A model generated the notes under the pieces. It searched no databases. It was not told where the DNA came from and saw only the letters and a program-made list of their open reading frames with translations. A program made the translations under genes and the position numbers. Below, piece by piece: positions 24,917 to 31,381 of a stretch of 31,529 bases of DNA (within the stretch, counting starts at the first letter, position 1; each line of letters starts with the position of its first letter). Source of the DNA: a virus. The stretch spans positions 1-31,529 of IMG/VR virus record IMGVR_UViG_3300037170_000022. One strand, given 5' to 3'.

Positions 24917-25278
24917 ATGCTTACACCTGACTCCGTCTGCGCAATCGCGCAACAGCAGTTAGGTCGCAGAGGCTGAGCCGTGACGCTCATAGCGGCGTCC
25001 TCCGGCTTGTGGCGGTTGCGCGATAAATTATGAATGCCCGGAGACAAGCAGAAAATATCAGTTCGGCAAACTGAGACACTACCCACTGTCGGGTCTTCCT
25101 GATCGACGCCGGTGGCGATCTCTGCGGCCTCGCGTAGTCCCTCTGCCCGGCTTCGGGCTTTGGCACGGGTGAGGGCGGCTAGCAAGATCGGCATTGCTGT
25201 TTCGCGTCCCAACACGCGGCCAGTGGATGCGTCGAGCGTGTCGAATAGCTCCCGCGCCTCGCGTTCGGTAGGGGTCAT
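24853..25278 (-). CDS. Small operon protein, C-terminus probably altered by insertion
   Basis: This encodes 141 aa from the ATG at 25278, overlapping the upstream stop (ATGA). The first 60 residues (MTPTEREARELFDTLDASTG, then RAEGLREAAEIATGVD) look like a normal helical phage protein. From about residue 67 the character changes to an irregular, cysteine-rich sequence (CCCAIAQ) that runs 64 bases into the low-GC gene. The native C-terminus was probably replaced; the 23987-24079 remnant may be part of what was lost. An internal ATG at MSVTAQ with GGAGG upstream could start a separate 45-residue peptide. Function is unknown. Confidence 0.5.
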   Translation of the reverse strand: MTPTEREARELFDTLDASTGRVLGRETAMPILLAALTRAKARSRAEGLREAAEIATGVDQEDPTVGSVSVCRTDIFCLSPGIHNLSRNRHKPEDAAMSVTAQPLRPNCCCAIAQTESGVSICLIWPHRLSGRLGPKRWRGL

Positions 25279-25544
25279 GATTGTGTTCCTCCCGCCGAGG
25301 CAACCTCGCGAATAGCGTCCTGATTGCCAGCCTCAATGTTGTCGGAGACAAGTTGCATGACCATTACTGACGTAAATCGGCGTTGGTCCTGCATGGCGAT
25401 CAGTTGTCCCATCGTGTAGGCATAGATCGCCAGTATCTCCTCAGCCGGGGTGTTGGCGAAGTCCGTCCGCATGATATCGAGCATCTTGTCACGTAAAGCG
25501 ATGTGGCGCGGTGACGGCGTGATTTTCTTCGTCGGTACCTTCAT
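25275..25544 (-). CDS. Small helical protein of the early operon
   Basis: This encodes 89 aa. Both ends overlap neighbours by 4 bases. The sequence is basic at the start (MKVPTKKITPSPRHIALRDK) and then helical (ILAIYAYTMGQLIAMQDQRR; VMQLVSDNIEAGN). No metal, nucleotide-binding or membrane motif is seen. I do not recognise a family. Codon use and tight coupling support a real gene of the phage accessory set. Confidence 0.6.
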   Translation of the reverse strand: MKVPTKKITPSPRHIALRDKMLDIMRTDFANTPAEEILAIYAYTMGQLIAMQDQRRFTSVMVMQLVSDNIEAGNQDAIREVASAGGTQS

Positions 25545-25870
25545 GTCCCCACCTTCTCATTGGTGCCGTCCCAAACGAACTCACCATCCTCGCCAACCGG
25601 GAAGTGCGCACGACAACCGCAGCAAAACGTCCCCGAGTAGAAGGACGGTTCACGCGCATAAGTCTCGGCGAGCGCCCAACCCATCGTCGTGACTGAGCCG
25701 CATTTTAGGTGAACATAGGAGCGCCGCACGGGTCGCACAAATCCCTTGGTGCGCTCTTCTTCGGCAAGTACAACGTAGCCGCGTTGCTGACCGGTCTCTG
25801 GGACGATTTCTTTGTGTGCCGGGAAAATCTGCGTCCCGTCGCTCAGTGTCTTGCGTGGTTCCTCGCTCAT
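25541..25870 (-). CDS. Zinc-ribbon-like small phage protein
   Basis: This encodes 109 aa. Cysteines are arranged as one single (HLKCGS, about residue 57) and a cluster FCCGCRAHFPV (about residues 83-93), followed by GEFVWDGTNEKVGT. The pattern suggests a metal-binding ribbon. Proteins ending in a similar FVWDGT-type sequence occur, as I recall, in phages and prophages of alphaproteobacteria, without known function. A histidine/proline-containing N-terminus (DGTQIFPAHKEIVPETG) precedes it. It overlaps the next gene by 4 bases. Confidence 0.6.
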   Translation of the reverse strand: MSEEPRKTLSDGTQIFPAHKEIVPETGQQRGYVVLAEEERTKGFVRPVRRSYVHLKCGSVTTMGWALAETYAREPSFYSGTFCCGCRAHFPVGEDGEFVWDGTNEKVGT

Positions 25871-25871
25871 C

Positions 25872-26126
25872 TCACTCTCCCTTGCTTGGCGTCACCGCGT
25901 CGAGGGCGGCGAGGGCGGAATCGACTTCGTTGGTCAGCGTGCAGGTGCCGTCGTCAAGGTCTTGACCGCGCTCGCATGGACCGTCACAGCACTTGGGCCG
26001 AATCTTCAACAGCGCCTCTCTCGCCGTCGCTACGGCCGAGCGGAGGGTGGCGTTTTCAGCTTCTAAAACTTGAATGAGTTCGTAGGCCTCGCGCGGATTG
26101 GCGTGGACCTGTACAAGCAAAACCAT
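25872..26126 (-). CDS. Small coiled-coil protein with cysteine cluster
   Basis: This encodes 84 aa with AAAGGAG before the ATG at 26126, one of the best ribosome binding sites in the operon. Residues 14-40 (EAYELIQVLEAENATLRSAV) form a short coiled coil. A cysteine group CCDGPC at about 46-51, with another Cys near 62, could bind metal. The function is unknown. The gene is one base upstream of the zinc-ribbon-like gene. Confidence 0.6.
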   Translation of the reverse strand: MVLLVQVHANPREAYELIQVLEAENATLRSAVATAREALLKIRPKCCDGPCERGQDLDDGTCTLTNEVDSALAALDAVTPSKGE

Positions 26127-26130
26127 CTGC

Positions 26131-26631
26131 TCACTCCTTTTGAATTGAAAGGGCGCGGAGGGCGGAGAGGATAGCCTGCCGATCAGCGCGGCTAAGGCCC
26201 ATCAGTATAGCAGACGGCCCCTCATCGAGGCCCTGCGCGTTAGATTGTTCGTTTTCAAGAGTCGCAGCGAACCGCTCGCTCAGCTTCGCCGCGACGCCGG
26301 TTAGCACCGTGACTTCTGGTCGCGGCCGTTTCAGCGTCGTCTGCGCTCGATCAGCCGCCGCCATGCCCATCTCGCCGCGAACGAAGCTTTCTTTCTGCGC
26401 CGCGGCGTCGGTCGGGGCGGGGGATTCGGCGGGGAGTCCCTCGACCATATGACGAATCATCGCGTCGGCCTGCGTCGCGTCGAGCAAATTAGTTCCGGTT
26501 GGCCAAGGCCATGAGACGGAAGGGTCGAAGCTAACCCCCGCATCGGGACTGAAATTGTTGGGCAACTTCCACGACAGGAAGCGGTCAACCATGTGTTTGA
26601 TCTGGGCATCGCTCAGCTTTGATTCGCTCAT
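26131..26631 (-). CDS. Conserved-type phage protein of unknown function
   Basis: This encodes 166 aa. The first half carries a pattern that I recall from many phage hypotheticals: MVDRFLSWKLPNNFSPDAG, then GTNLLDATQADAMIRHMVEG. The second half is helical, rich in E, R and A (LSERFAATLENEQSN; LSRADRQAILSALRAL). No catalytic motif is visible. It is coupled by ATGA to the upstream gene. The family is widespread but, to my knowledge, uncharacterised. Confidence 0.65.
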   Translation of the reverse strand: MSESKLSDAQIKHMVDRFLSWKLPNNFSPDAGVSFDPSVSWPWPTGTNLLDATQADAMIRHMVEGLPAESPAPTDAAAQKESFVRGEMGMAAADRAQTTLKRPRPEVTVLTGVAAKLSERFAATLENEQSNAQGLDEGPSAILMGLSRADRQAILSALRALSIQKE

Positions 26632-26927
26632 TTTGGCTGCTCCGTGGGTGGGGGGTTGATGCTCGATCCTGTGGTCGGGGCCTTCACGATGTACGGCTCC
26701 AACGCCAGAAGCAGGTCTTTGTTGCTCTCGACCAGCTTCGCATTCTCCGCCCGCGCCGCTTCTAGCTCGGCGGTGAGGTGGGTGATGGTGGCGTCGCGGG
26801 GGTCAATCTTAGCGTGAAATCCGCCTTGCGTGGTAACGGGGAGATACCAGCCCGCAGTATCTGACCAAGCGTAGCCATTCTTTGCAAACCAGTCGGGGTC
26901 TGCATCCCAAGGTCCTCCGATTGTCAC
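26628..26927 (-). CDS. Small protein with coiled coil, GTG start
   Basis: This encodes 99 aa. I place the start at GTG 26927, which overlaps the stop of the DfrB-like gene (GTGA) and follows GGAGAAGG. The longer frame to 27128 runs through the DfrB-like gene and its extra part is basic shadow sequence. The N-terminal half contains W, Y and P ([18 protein letters not shown]). The second half is a coiled coil ([20 protein letters not shown]). The role is unknown. Confidence 0.6.
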   Translation of the reverse strand: MTIGGPWDADPDWFAKNGYAWSDTAGWYLPVTTQGGFHAKIDPRDATITHLTAELEAARAENAKLVESNKDLLLALEPYIVKAPTTGSSINPPPTEQPK

Positions 26928-27316
26928 TGGCCCTTCTCCTCTCCCCGCGCGCGGATGGCTTCGTAACAGGCCGCGTGCTGTTTGCGAGCGCCTTCGTCGA
27001 GACCTTGCGAATAGGAGTCCATGCCTTCGTGCCGCCACGCAGAAAATCCTACAGCGGCAAGACAAGCGGCCCTCTCCCCTTCCACCGTCTCGCGGATGGC
27101 GGAGGGGTGGGACAGTTCCGGCTTCCATTCAACCAGCGCGGTCTCGGGATAGATTTGCACACTGCCCGGCTCGTTCGTCGACTCGACGCAGTAGCCGCGC
27201 GGGGTCATGTCGGTTGCGTAGAACCCGACGACCTTGCCGCGCCAGGATGATCCGGATTTCTTCTGGACGAAGTCGCCGAGCTTGAATGCCCCGGCGGAGT
27301 TGTAGAAGTTATCCAT
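26924..27316 (-). CDS. R67/DfrB-type (type II) dihydrofolate reductase homologue with C-terminal extension
   Basis: This encodes 130 aa from the ATG at 27316 (ATGs at 27322 and 27331 are also possible; GGAG is best placed for 27316). Residues 11-64 match the SH3-like R67 DHFR almost end to end. Shared stretches are GD, KKSG, W-x-G, VG-x-Y, TP-x-[13 protein letters not shown] and AL; from memory of R67, about 31 of 54 positions are identical. The active-site residues Lys32, Gln67, Ile68 and Tyr69 of R67 correspond to K19, Q54, I55 and Y56. In R67 four copies form one active pore that reduces dihydrofolate and resists trimethoprim. The last 65 residues ([18 protein letters not shown] and on) are an unrelated helical domain absent from R67. 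No thymidylate synthase gene is nearby. Confidence 0.8.
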   Translation of the reverse strand: MDNFYNSAGAFKLGDFVQKKSGSSWRGKVVGFYATDMTPRGYCVESTNEPGSVQIYPETALVEWKPELSHPSAIRETVEGERAACLAAVGFSAWRHEGMDSYSQGLDEGARKQHAACYEAIRARGEEKGQ

Positions 27317-27341
27317 GATCATAGTCTCCATTCCTTATCAC

Positions 27342-27366
27342 TTGGGGCAGATCGCACCTGCCCCAA
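27342..27366 (-). promoter_or_regulatory. Perfect 9-bp hairpin just upstream of the DfrB-like gene
   Basis: TTGGGGCAG (27342-27350) pairs perfectly with CTGCCCCAA (27358-27366) around a 7-base loop. It lies in the 55-base gap between the exported-protein gene (stop at 27387) and the DfrB-like start region, the largest break in an otherwise overlapping operon. No T run follows on either strand, so a standard intrinsic terminator is unlikely. It may be an RNA processing or stability element, or a binding site that tunes the DfrB-like gene. Confidence 0.45.
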
Positions 27367-27386
27367 GGACATAAGGGAGGGGTTAG

Positions 27387-27749
27387 TTACGGATTGTAAG
27401 CTTCTATGCTAGGTTGGCATCGAATAACAAAGGCTCCATCGCTAAAAGACACATGACCAATTGGACCATCGTTGTCAGAGTCACCGAAAAAGGCGCCAGT
27501 CACGTTAAAGGCACCCTTATTGCTACCGATAAGAATGTCGGTTGATCCCTCATCGACTTGAGAGTCAACCGCTAGTCCAAGAAGAATCGGATTTCCGTCG
27601 CTACCGTAAAAGCAGAACGTGGCAGACCCTCCATAGGCAGTAATGCTCGCGTGAGCCGGCTCAGGCGCAAAGAACGAAGCGCCTAAATGATCTATGATAA
27701 CGCCAAATCCGAAAGCTAAGGCAACCAAAGCTATGTAAATGGTTTTCAT
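27387..27749 (-). CDS. Low-GC exported protein, probable acquired gene
   Basis: This encodes 120 aa from an ATG with GGAG upstream, overlapping the previous stop (ATGA). Residues 1-35 (MKTIYIALVALAFGFGVIID, then APEPAHA) form a signal peptide or anchor. The mature part is glycine/aspartate-rich and strand-like (GGSATFCFYGSDGNPILLG), with two cysteines. Its GC content is lower than in the genes on both sides, as for the gene at 24080-24916, so both may be accessory cargo. No family is recognised. Confidence 0.6.
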   Translation of the reverse strand: MKTIYIALVALAFGFGVIIDHLGASFFAPEPAHASITAYGGSATFCFYGSDGNPILLGLAVDSQVDEGSTDILIGSNKGAFNVTGAFFGDSDNDGPIGHVSFSDGAFVIRCQPSIEAYNP

Positions 27750-27964
27750 GCCAATCTCCTGGGCTTCCCTCGATCTAGCCGGGCGATCGCACCGACCGGT
27801 GGTATGGCGGACGCGAGCATATGCCGCGCTCGACGGAGCATCCCAAGCGGCACAAAGACCGTCCGCTCATCGTCCAAGCCTTCATAGAGGTTCATAAGGC
27901 CCCAAATTGGAGCCATCGCTTCCGCCGCGCGTTCTACAGCGGCGGGATCAAGCGAGGGGGTCAT
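27746..27964 (-). CDS. Small early-operon protein
   Basis: This encodes 72 aa, overlapping both neighbours by 4 bases. Sequence features: a helical N-terminus (DPAAVERAAEAMAPIWGLMN), an acidic turn (EGLDDERT) and a basic helix (MLRRARHMLASAI). No known motif. It follows the ATPase gene directly, so its expression is coupled to the recombination genes; whether it works with them is unknown. Confidence 0.6.
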   Translation of the reverse strand: MTPSLDPAAVERAAEAMAPIWGLMNLYEGLDDERTVFVPLGMLRRARHMLASAIPPVGAIARLDRGKPRRLA

Positions 27965-28917
27965 GGTGCTTGTTCCTGCTCAGTCGCCGCCGCGGCGACG
28001 CGCGCCTTCCATTCATCGAGACGCGCCCGCCCGATGGCGTCGCGCTCGGCCTTCGTCCGCGCCTTCCAGAAAGCCTCCAGCGGGGCAAGCGTCGACATGG
28101 ACGCCGCGGCGTCACCTTCGGCCAGGAGCGCGGAGATGTCCGCCTGCATGGCCGGCGGCACGTCGCCGCGCGCCCACTCGGCCAGGAGCCGGCCCGTCGT
28201 CTCGTCAAGAGGCTTGTCCTCAGCGAAGATGTGCTCGAATTGCTGCGGCAGTTTCATCATCAGCTTCTCGCCGACGTGGTCGCTGCGCCAGCTTGGGACG
28301 CCGCCCGCCTTCGGCAGCAGCAGGCAGTTCACCGTCATCTCGAACAGCAGTTCCTCGCCGGCGATCGGCATGAAACCCATCTCGATCGGCTGACCGCCCT
28401 TGACCGGCTTCGTCTTCTCCTTCGCGCGGAAGCAGAAGATGAAGTTGGCGTTGAGTTGCAGCAGGCCGGTGATGAACTGTTGGCGCAGCTTGGCCGGCTT
28501 GATCCACGCCGCCATCTTGACGCGCTCACGCTTCGCCATGTCGTCGCCGGCCATGCGCTCGACTTCGGCTTCCTGCGTCAGCAGATAGCCGCCGATGCCA
28601 ATGTGCTCATGGCTGAGCGAGTCGACGACGATGACGCCGGCGCCCTTGTTGACGCAGTGCTGCATCGCGGCGAGGTAGTCGAGCGAACCAAACGGCGCGC
28701 CGAACGCAATGTGTCGAAACTTGAACGTGTCCGCATAGTGAAGCGCACGTCTCGACTCTGTGTCGACGACAAAAATCTCCCCGCCCGAAACATTTTGGAT
28801 GCCGGTCGCGACGCGGAGCGCGGAGAAAGTCTTGCCACTCCCGGAAGGTCCCATAAGTCCGACCAACAGCGGAACGTGCGAGCGGACGGCGGGCTGGTCG
28901 TCAAACGTGCGGGTCAA
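27961..28917 (-). CDS. RecA/Sak4-like phage recombination ATPase
   Basis: This encodes 318 aa. I place the start at TTG 28917 because it overlaps the nuclease stop (TTGA) and GGAGG lies 6 bases upstream; the longer frame to 29073 is shadow. The Walker A motif GPSGSGKT is at residues 23-30, VVDTES at 50-55, and the Walker B-like VIVVDSLSHE around D99. This layout is that of AAA/RecA-core phage ATPases, including the Sak4 single-strand annealing group. A basic segment lies near KRERVKMAAWIKPAKLRQQF. Together with the adjacent nuclease it suggests a recombination or replication-repair pair. A DNA-packaging role is unlikely given the location. Confidence 0.75.
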   Translation of the reverse strand: MTRTFDDQPAVRSHVPLLVGLMGPSGSGKTFSALRVATGIQNVSGGEIFVVDTESRRALHYADTFKFRHIAFGAPFGSLDYLAAMQHCVNKGAGVIVVDSLSHEHIGIGGYLLTQEAEVERMAGDDMAKRERVKMAAWIKPAKLRQQFITGLLQLNANFIFCFRAKEKTKPVKGGQPIEMGFMPIAGEELLFEMTVNCLLLPKAGGVPSWRSDHVGEKLMMKLPQQFEHIFAEDKPLDETTGRLLAEWARGDVPPAMQADISALLAEGDAAASMSTLAPLEAFWKARTKAERDAIGRARLDEWKARVAAAATEQEQAP

Positions 28918-29831
28918 AGCTGTCCTCCATCCATCCTGCCAAGCATCTCGACCGGGCCCATTACGCTCGTAGGCGCGACCTCGCGCTCCAGCCATTCCCG
29001 CTCTTTCCAGTCGGGATAAGCGAGTCGCCGCGGCAGGTTCTCGAAATGCGGCCACCTGCCGTTGCCCAGGCACTCGCGCCAGATGTCGATCGCATACTGC
29101 ATCTTGCGCCGGCCCATCTCGCGCATCGTCGCGTCCGCTTCGATGATGCGCAGGCCGAAGGGCTCGTCTTCCTCGAGAAACAACCAGCGAAAGTTGATCC
29201 GGCCCGCCAGGTCGGGGAAGACGAGTTCGGCGACGTGGATGTAGAACGCCGCGCGCATGTCGTAGCCCATGTCAACCATGTGCCGCGCGAGCGCCGCGTC
29301 GTTGGCGAGGTTGATTTTACTAATTTTCCAATCATTGATCCACGGCGGCGCGAAGCTGTCCATCATCGCGCGCAGCCACGCGCCCTTGTCTTCGGCGATC
29401 AGGACGCATTCCTGCATCCCGAGGCTGATCCCCTCCTTGACCGCCGTTTCCTTAGCGACGGCGGCGATGTCGATGACCTGCTCGAACTGGTGCGTCAGGA
29501 GCGGGATCAGCCCGGCGGCGCGGGCGGCCGCGCGCTGCTCCTGCGCCGCGTCCTTTTTCCAATCCTTGAAGCCTGTTACGATCTTGATGCGCGCCGCGCC
29601 GCCGGCGAGGTAGTCATGGACGGCCGAGCCAAGGGCGAACTTGTCGTCATCCTCCGGCTTGAACTTCGGATTGAGCCGCGGATGCTGTAGCCATGCGTGC
29701 TTCGGCGTCTGCGCGACGAGCACCTTGGCGAGCGAACTCGACAGCGACGGCTCGATCGCACAGTCGGCGTGATAATCGGCCGGCGCGACGGCGGGATGCA
29801 AGCCGGCGGCGAGGCGTAGGGGATCGGTCAA
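28914..29831 (-). CDS. PD-(D/E)XK nuclease-like protein (RecB/Cas4-type)
   Basis: This encodes 305 aa from a TTG start at 29831 with GGGAGG 6 bases upstream, overlapping the previous stop (TTGA). The pattern fits the phage PD-(D/E)XK family PF12684: ALGSAVHDYL (residues 66-75), QECVLIAED with E141, MMDSF with D158 and DWKISKI with D167 and K169 as probable metal-binding and catalytic residues. A C-terminal part rich in W, R and E follows. Family knowledge: such nucleases often sit beside phage annealases or ATPases and probably process DNA ends. It is directly followed by the Sak4-like ATPase. Confidence 0.72.
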   Translation of the reverse strand: MTDPLRLAAGLHPAVAPADYHADCAIEPSLSSSLAKVLVAQTPKHAWLQHPRLNPKFKPEDDDKFALGSAVHDYLAGGAARIKIVTGFKDWKKDAAQEQRAAARAAGLIPLLTHQFEQVIDIAAVAKETAVKEGISLGMQECVLIAEDKGAWLRAMMDSFAPPWINDWKISKINLANDAALARHMVDMGYDMRAAFYIHVAELVFPDLAGRINFRWLFLEEDEPFGLRIIEADATMREMGRRKMQYAIDIWRECLGNGRWPHFENLPRRLAYPDWKEREWLEREVAPTSVMGPVEMLGRMDGGQL

Positions 29832-30100
29832 TATGGTCCTCCCAATTTCTCGATGGTGCGGCGCTCGTTCGTCTTGCCGCAGTCGAACGTCGCGCCAAAC
29901 GGCGTCACGCGCAGCCGGGTTCCGCCGCCGCCTGGCGGTCTATAGAACTCTACCAACTCGGAATCGCGCAGAGCATTCCACGTTGACCGCATGAACGGAG
30001 CCCATTCGCCGCCGGCCAGGACAACGGCCTTTTTCCCGAACACGCCATCGCCCCCGTGGTCGCGCAGCCATTTCAGGGCGGCTCGTTCAGCCTCGGTCAC
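29828..30100 (-). CDS. Small protein, possible winged-helix type
   Basis: This encodes 90 aa from GTG 30100, overlapping the upstream stop (GTGA). The N-terminal helix EAERAALKWLRDHGGDGVFG, then WNALRDSELVEFYR and TRLRVTPFGATF, gives a helix-helix-strand order that recalls small winged helix DNA-binding proteins ending in a beta wing. That reading is inference; no close family comes to mind. It could be a transcription or replication accessory factor. Confidence 0.55.
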   Translation of the reverse strand: MTEAERAALKWLRDHGGDGVFGKKAVVLAGGEWAPFMRSTWNALRDSELVEFYRPPGGGGTRLRVTPFGATFDCGKTNERRTIEKLGGPY

Positions 30101-30333
30101 CTTGTCTCTCCCGTTTTCAGCCGGTCAGGCTGGCGGCGCTCGATGATGGTGCAAATCCGGTCGGCGGTGTAGTCGCTCGCCATCATCAGCGCGCGGCTCG
30201 GGTTGTCGCGGAACGCTTCCCACGTGAAGCCGAACTCGCCGAACTTCACGCCGACGGAGGCCAGTTCGTGCTCGTCGATCGAGTGCAGGATGCGGAGCGA
30301 GTTCATGAAGCGGTCGCGCGCGAGGTCGCTCAC
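30097..30333 (-). CDS. Small early-operon protein
   Basis: This encodes 78 aa from GTG 30333 (GTGA overlap). The N-terminal region is helical (RDRFMNSLRILHSIDEHELA), then GFTWEAFRDNPSRALMMASD and a basic C-terminus (IIERRQPDRLKTGETR). No motif recognised. The continuous overlaps on both sides support expression as part of the operon. Confidence 0.58.
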   Translation of the reverse strand: MSDLARDRFMNSLRILHSIDEHELASVGVKFGEFGFTWEAFRDNPSRALMMASDYTADRICTIIERRQPDRLKTGETR

Positions 30334-30620
30334 GACGCGGCCCCCGGCGCCAACGGGACGCCCGCGGCTTCGTGTTCCGGCTCAGCCGCGCCGTTGCTCT
30401 TGCGCGTCCGCTTGAGGTCGCCGCTCTCGCGCCGAGCGCGAGCGATCTTGCCCCCCAGCGCCTCGAAAGCGTCGGCTAGGTCGGCGTCGGTCCGCGCAAG
30501 CGCCGCGGCGACTTGGTCGGCGGTCAGCCCGACGACGCGGGCCTCCGGTCGAGCGGCCTCGTGCGCCGCGCATTCCTCGACCGACTCAAAAACCTTGCCG
30601 TCAAAAGCTAGAAATTTCAT
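30330..30620 (-). CDS. Small early-operon protein with acidic helix and basic tail
   Basis: This encodes 96 aa. The ATG at 30620 is preferred over the GTG at 30623 because it forms a TGATG junction with the upstream gene. It begins MKFLAFDGKVFESVEECAAH, a start I associate with small phage proteins of unknown role. It continues with an alanine/aspartate-rich helix (DQVAAALARTDADLADAFEA) and a basic linker (RARRESGDLKRTRKSNG). It may bind nucleic acid through the basic part; this is weak inference. Confidence 0.58.
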   Translation of the reverse strand: MKFLAFDGKVFESVEECAAHEAARPEARVVGLTADQVAAALARTDADLADAFEALGGKIARARRESGDLKRTRKSNGAAEPEHEAAGVPLAPGAAS

Positions 30621-30763
30621 CACTCTGCTCCAGTCCAGTTTTCAGGTTCGTCCGCGCGGTTTGTCCGCGCCCAATCGCACCACACGCAGCCGGCGACGAA
30701 GCCTAGATTGAGGCCGGCGATCGCCGCAGCGATGATCGCCAAAACGATTTGAGCCGTGGTCAT
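30620..30763 (-). CDS. 47-residue single-pass membrane protein
   Basis: This encodes 47 aa from the ATG at 30763 (ATGA overlap). Residues 2-28 are hydrophobic (TTAQIVLAIIAAAIAGLNLG, then FVAGCVWC), followed by a charged tail (RTNRADEPENW). A longer frame to 30925 exists but runs through the neighbour and is not used. It is probably a small inner-membrane protein of the early operon; function unknown. Confidence 0.55.
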   Translation of the reverse strand: MTTAQIVLAIIAAAIAGLNLGFVAGCVWCDWARTNRADEPENWTGAE

Positions 30764-31116
30764 TCCTCTGCCCCCCAAATGCGCCGAGCCTCCTCCCGCT
30801 CGTCGCGCAAATCGTCTGCGTGCTGGTTCTCGTTGCTTGCGTCCTCGGCGATTGCCGCGTAAATCTGCCCGTCCGGATCCTCGTAAAGCCAGTTCTCGAT
30901 CTCGGCCTTGAGCCACGCGGGGCAATCGACGGGAGTCTCTTTGCCGCCGCCATCGTCCTTGCGCAGATCAATGAACGCGACCTCATACTCCATCGGCGAT
31001 GCGGGCTCGCCACCGCTCGCATAGGACGGTCCCTGCTCGGCAACCGCGTCAGCTGTGATTTTGTAGTCGTAGCCGACAACGTACTCGGCCCCGGCGATGG
31101 TCAGGTAGGCGTCCAT
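30760..31116 (-). CDS. Small acidic early-operon protein
   Basis: This encodes 118 aa from the ATG at 31116. No good ribosome binding site lies directly before it; a GGAG is 36-40 bases upstream inside the direct repeat. The product is acidic, with a strand-rich start (DAYLTIAGAEYVVGYDYKIT), a middle MEYEVAFIDLRKDD and an acidic helical end (DDLRDEREEARRIW). Function is unknown. It is the first clear gene of the - strand operon visible in the window and follows the repeat array. Confidence 0.6.
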   Translation of the reverse strand: MDAYLTIAGAEYVVGYDYKITADAVAEQGPSYASGGEPASPMEYEVAFIDLRKDDGGGKETPVDCPAWLKAEIENWLYEDPDGQIYAAIAEDASNENQHADDLRDEREEARRIWGAEE

Positions 31117-31147
31117 GATCAGTGACCGTCCGTTGTGGAAGTGTTGA

Positions 31148-31170
31148 ATCGCTGCTCTCCTAGGCCGACC
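31148..31170. repeat. 23-bp direct repeat, copy 1
   Basis: The first copy of a 23-base sequence (contains GCTGCTCTCCTAGGCCGACC) repeated exactly at 31359-31381. On the - strand it carries a stop codon TAG and a ribosome-binding-like AGGAGAG. It marks one edge of the first hexamer block. Confidence 0.8.
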
Positions 31171-31360
31171 ACGACCACGACCACGACCCCGACCGCGACC
31201 GCGACCCCGACCACGACCGCGACCCCGACCGCGACCGCGACCGCGACCGCGACCACGACCACGACCACGACCCCGACCGCGACCACGACCCCGACCACGA
31301 CCGCGACCACGACCCCGACCGCGACCGCGACCCCGACCACGCTTGAATTGCTGGGTTCAT
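31160..31360 (-). CDS. Possible Ser-X repeat protein (low complexity)
   Basis: This encodes 66 aa from an ATG at 31360 with AGGAGAG 7 bases upstream. After MNPAIQAW the product is pure dipeptide repeat, Ser followed by Gly, Arg or Trp, about 29 units, ending in SA and TAG. All six frames are open across this repeat, so an open frame is no evidence by itself; only the start signal supports it. An alternative frame gives Val-Ala/Val/Gly repeats and ends 2 bases before the next gene. It may not be translated. Confidence 0.3.
   Translation of the reverse strand: MNPAIQAWSGSRSRSGSWSRSWSGSWSRSGSWSWSWSRSRSRSRSGSRSWSGSRSRSGSWSWSWSA
31165..31340. repeat. Hexamer array NCGACC, block 1 (about 29 units)
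   Basis: Tandem hexamers NCGACC in which only the first base varies, between a, c and g (roughly 11, 7-8 and 11 times) and never t. There is no longer fixed period in the order. The block lies between the two copies of the 23-bp direct repeat, with 18 unique bases after it. Confidence 0.85.
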
Positions 31361-31375
31361 CGCTGCTCTCCTAGG

Positions 31376-31381
<6 letters not shown>
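31359..31381. repeat. 23-bp direct repeat, copy 2
   Basis: An exact second copy of 31148-31170. On the - strand it gives the stop of an upstream repeat frame, then AGGAGAG and the ATG of the 31160-31360 frame. The spacing of 211 bases suggests a tandem duplication of flank plus array. Confidence 0.8.

Noticed and set aside
26928-27128. N-terminal extension of the GTG-start gene at 26628-26927
   Set aside because: It is an arginine-rich shadow of the DfrB-like gene. The GTGA overlap and GGAGAAGG mark the true start.
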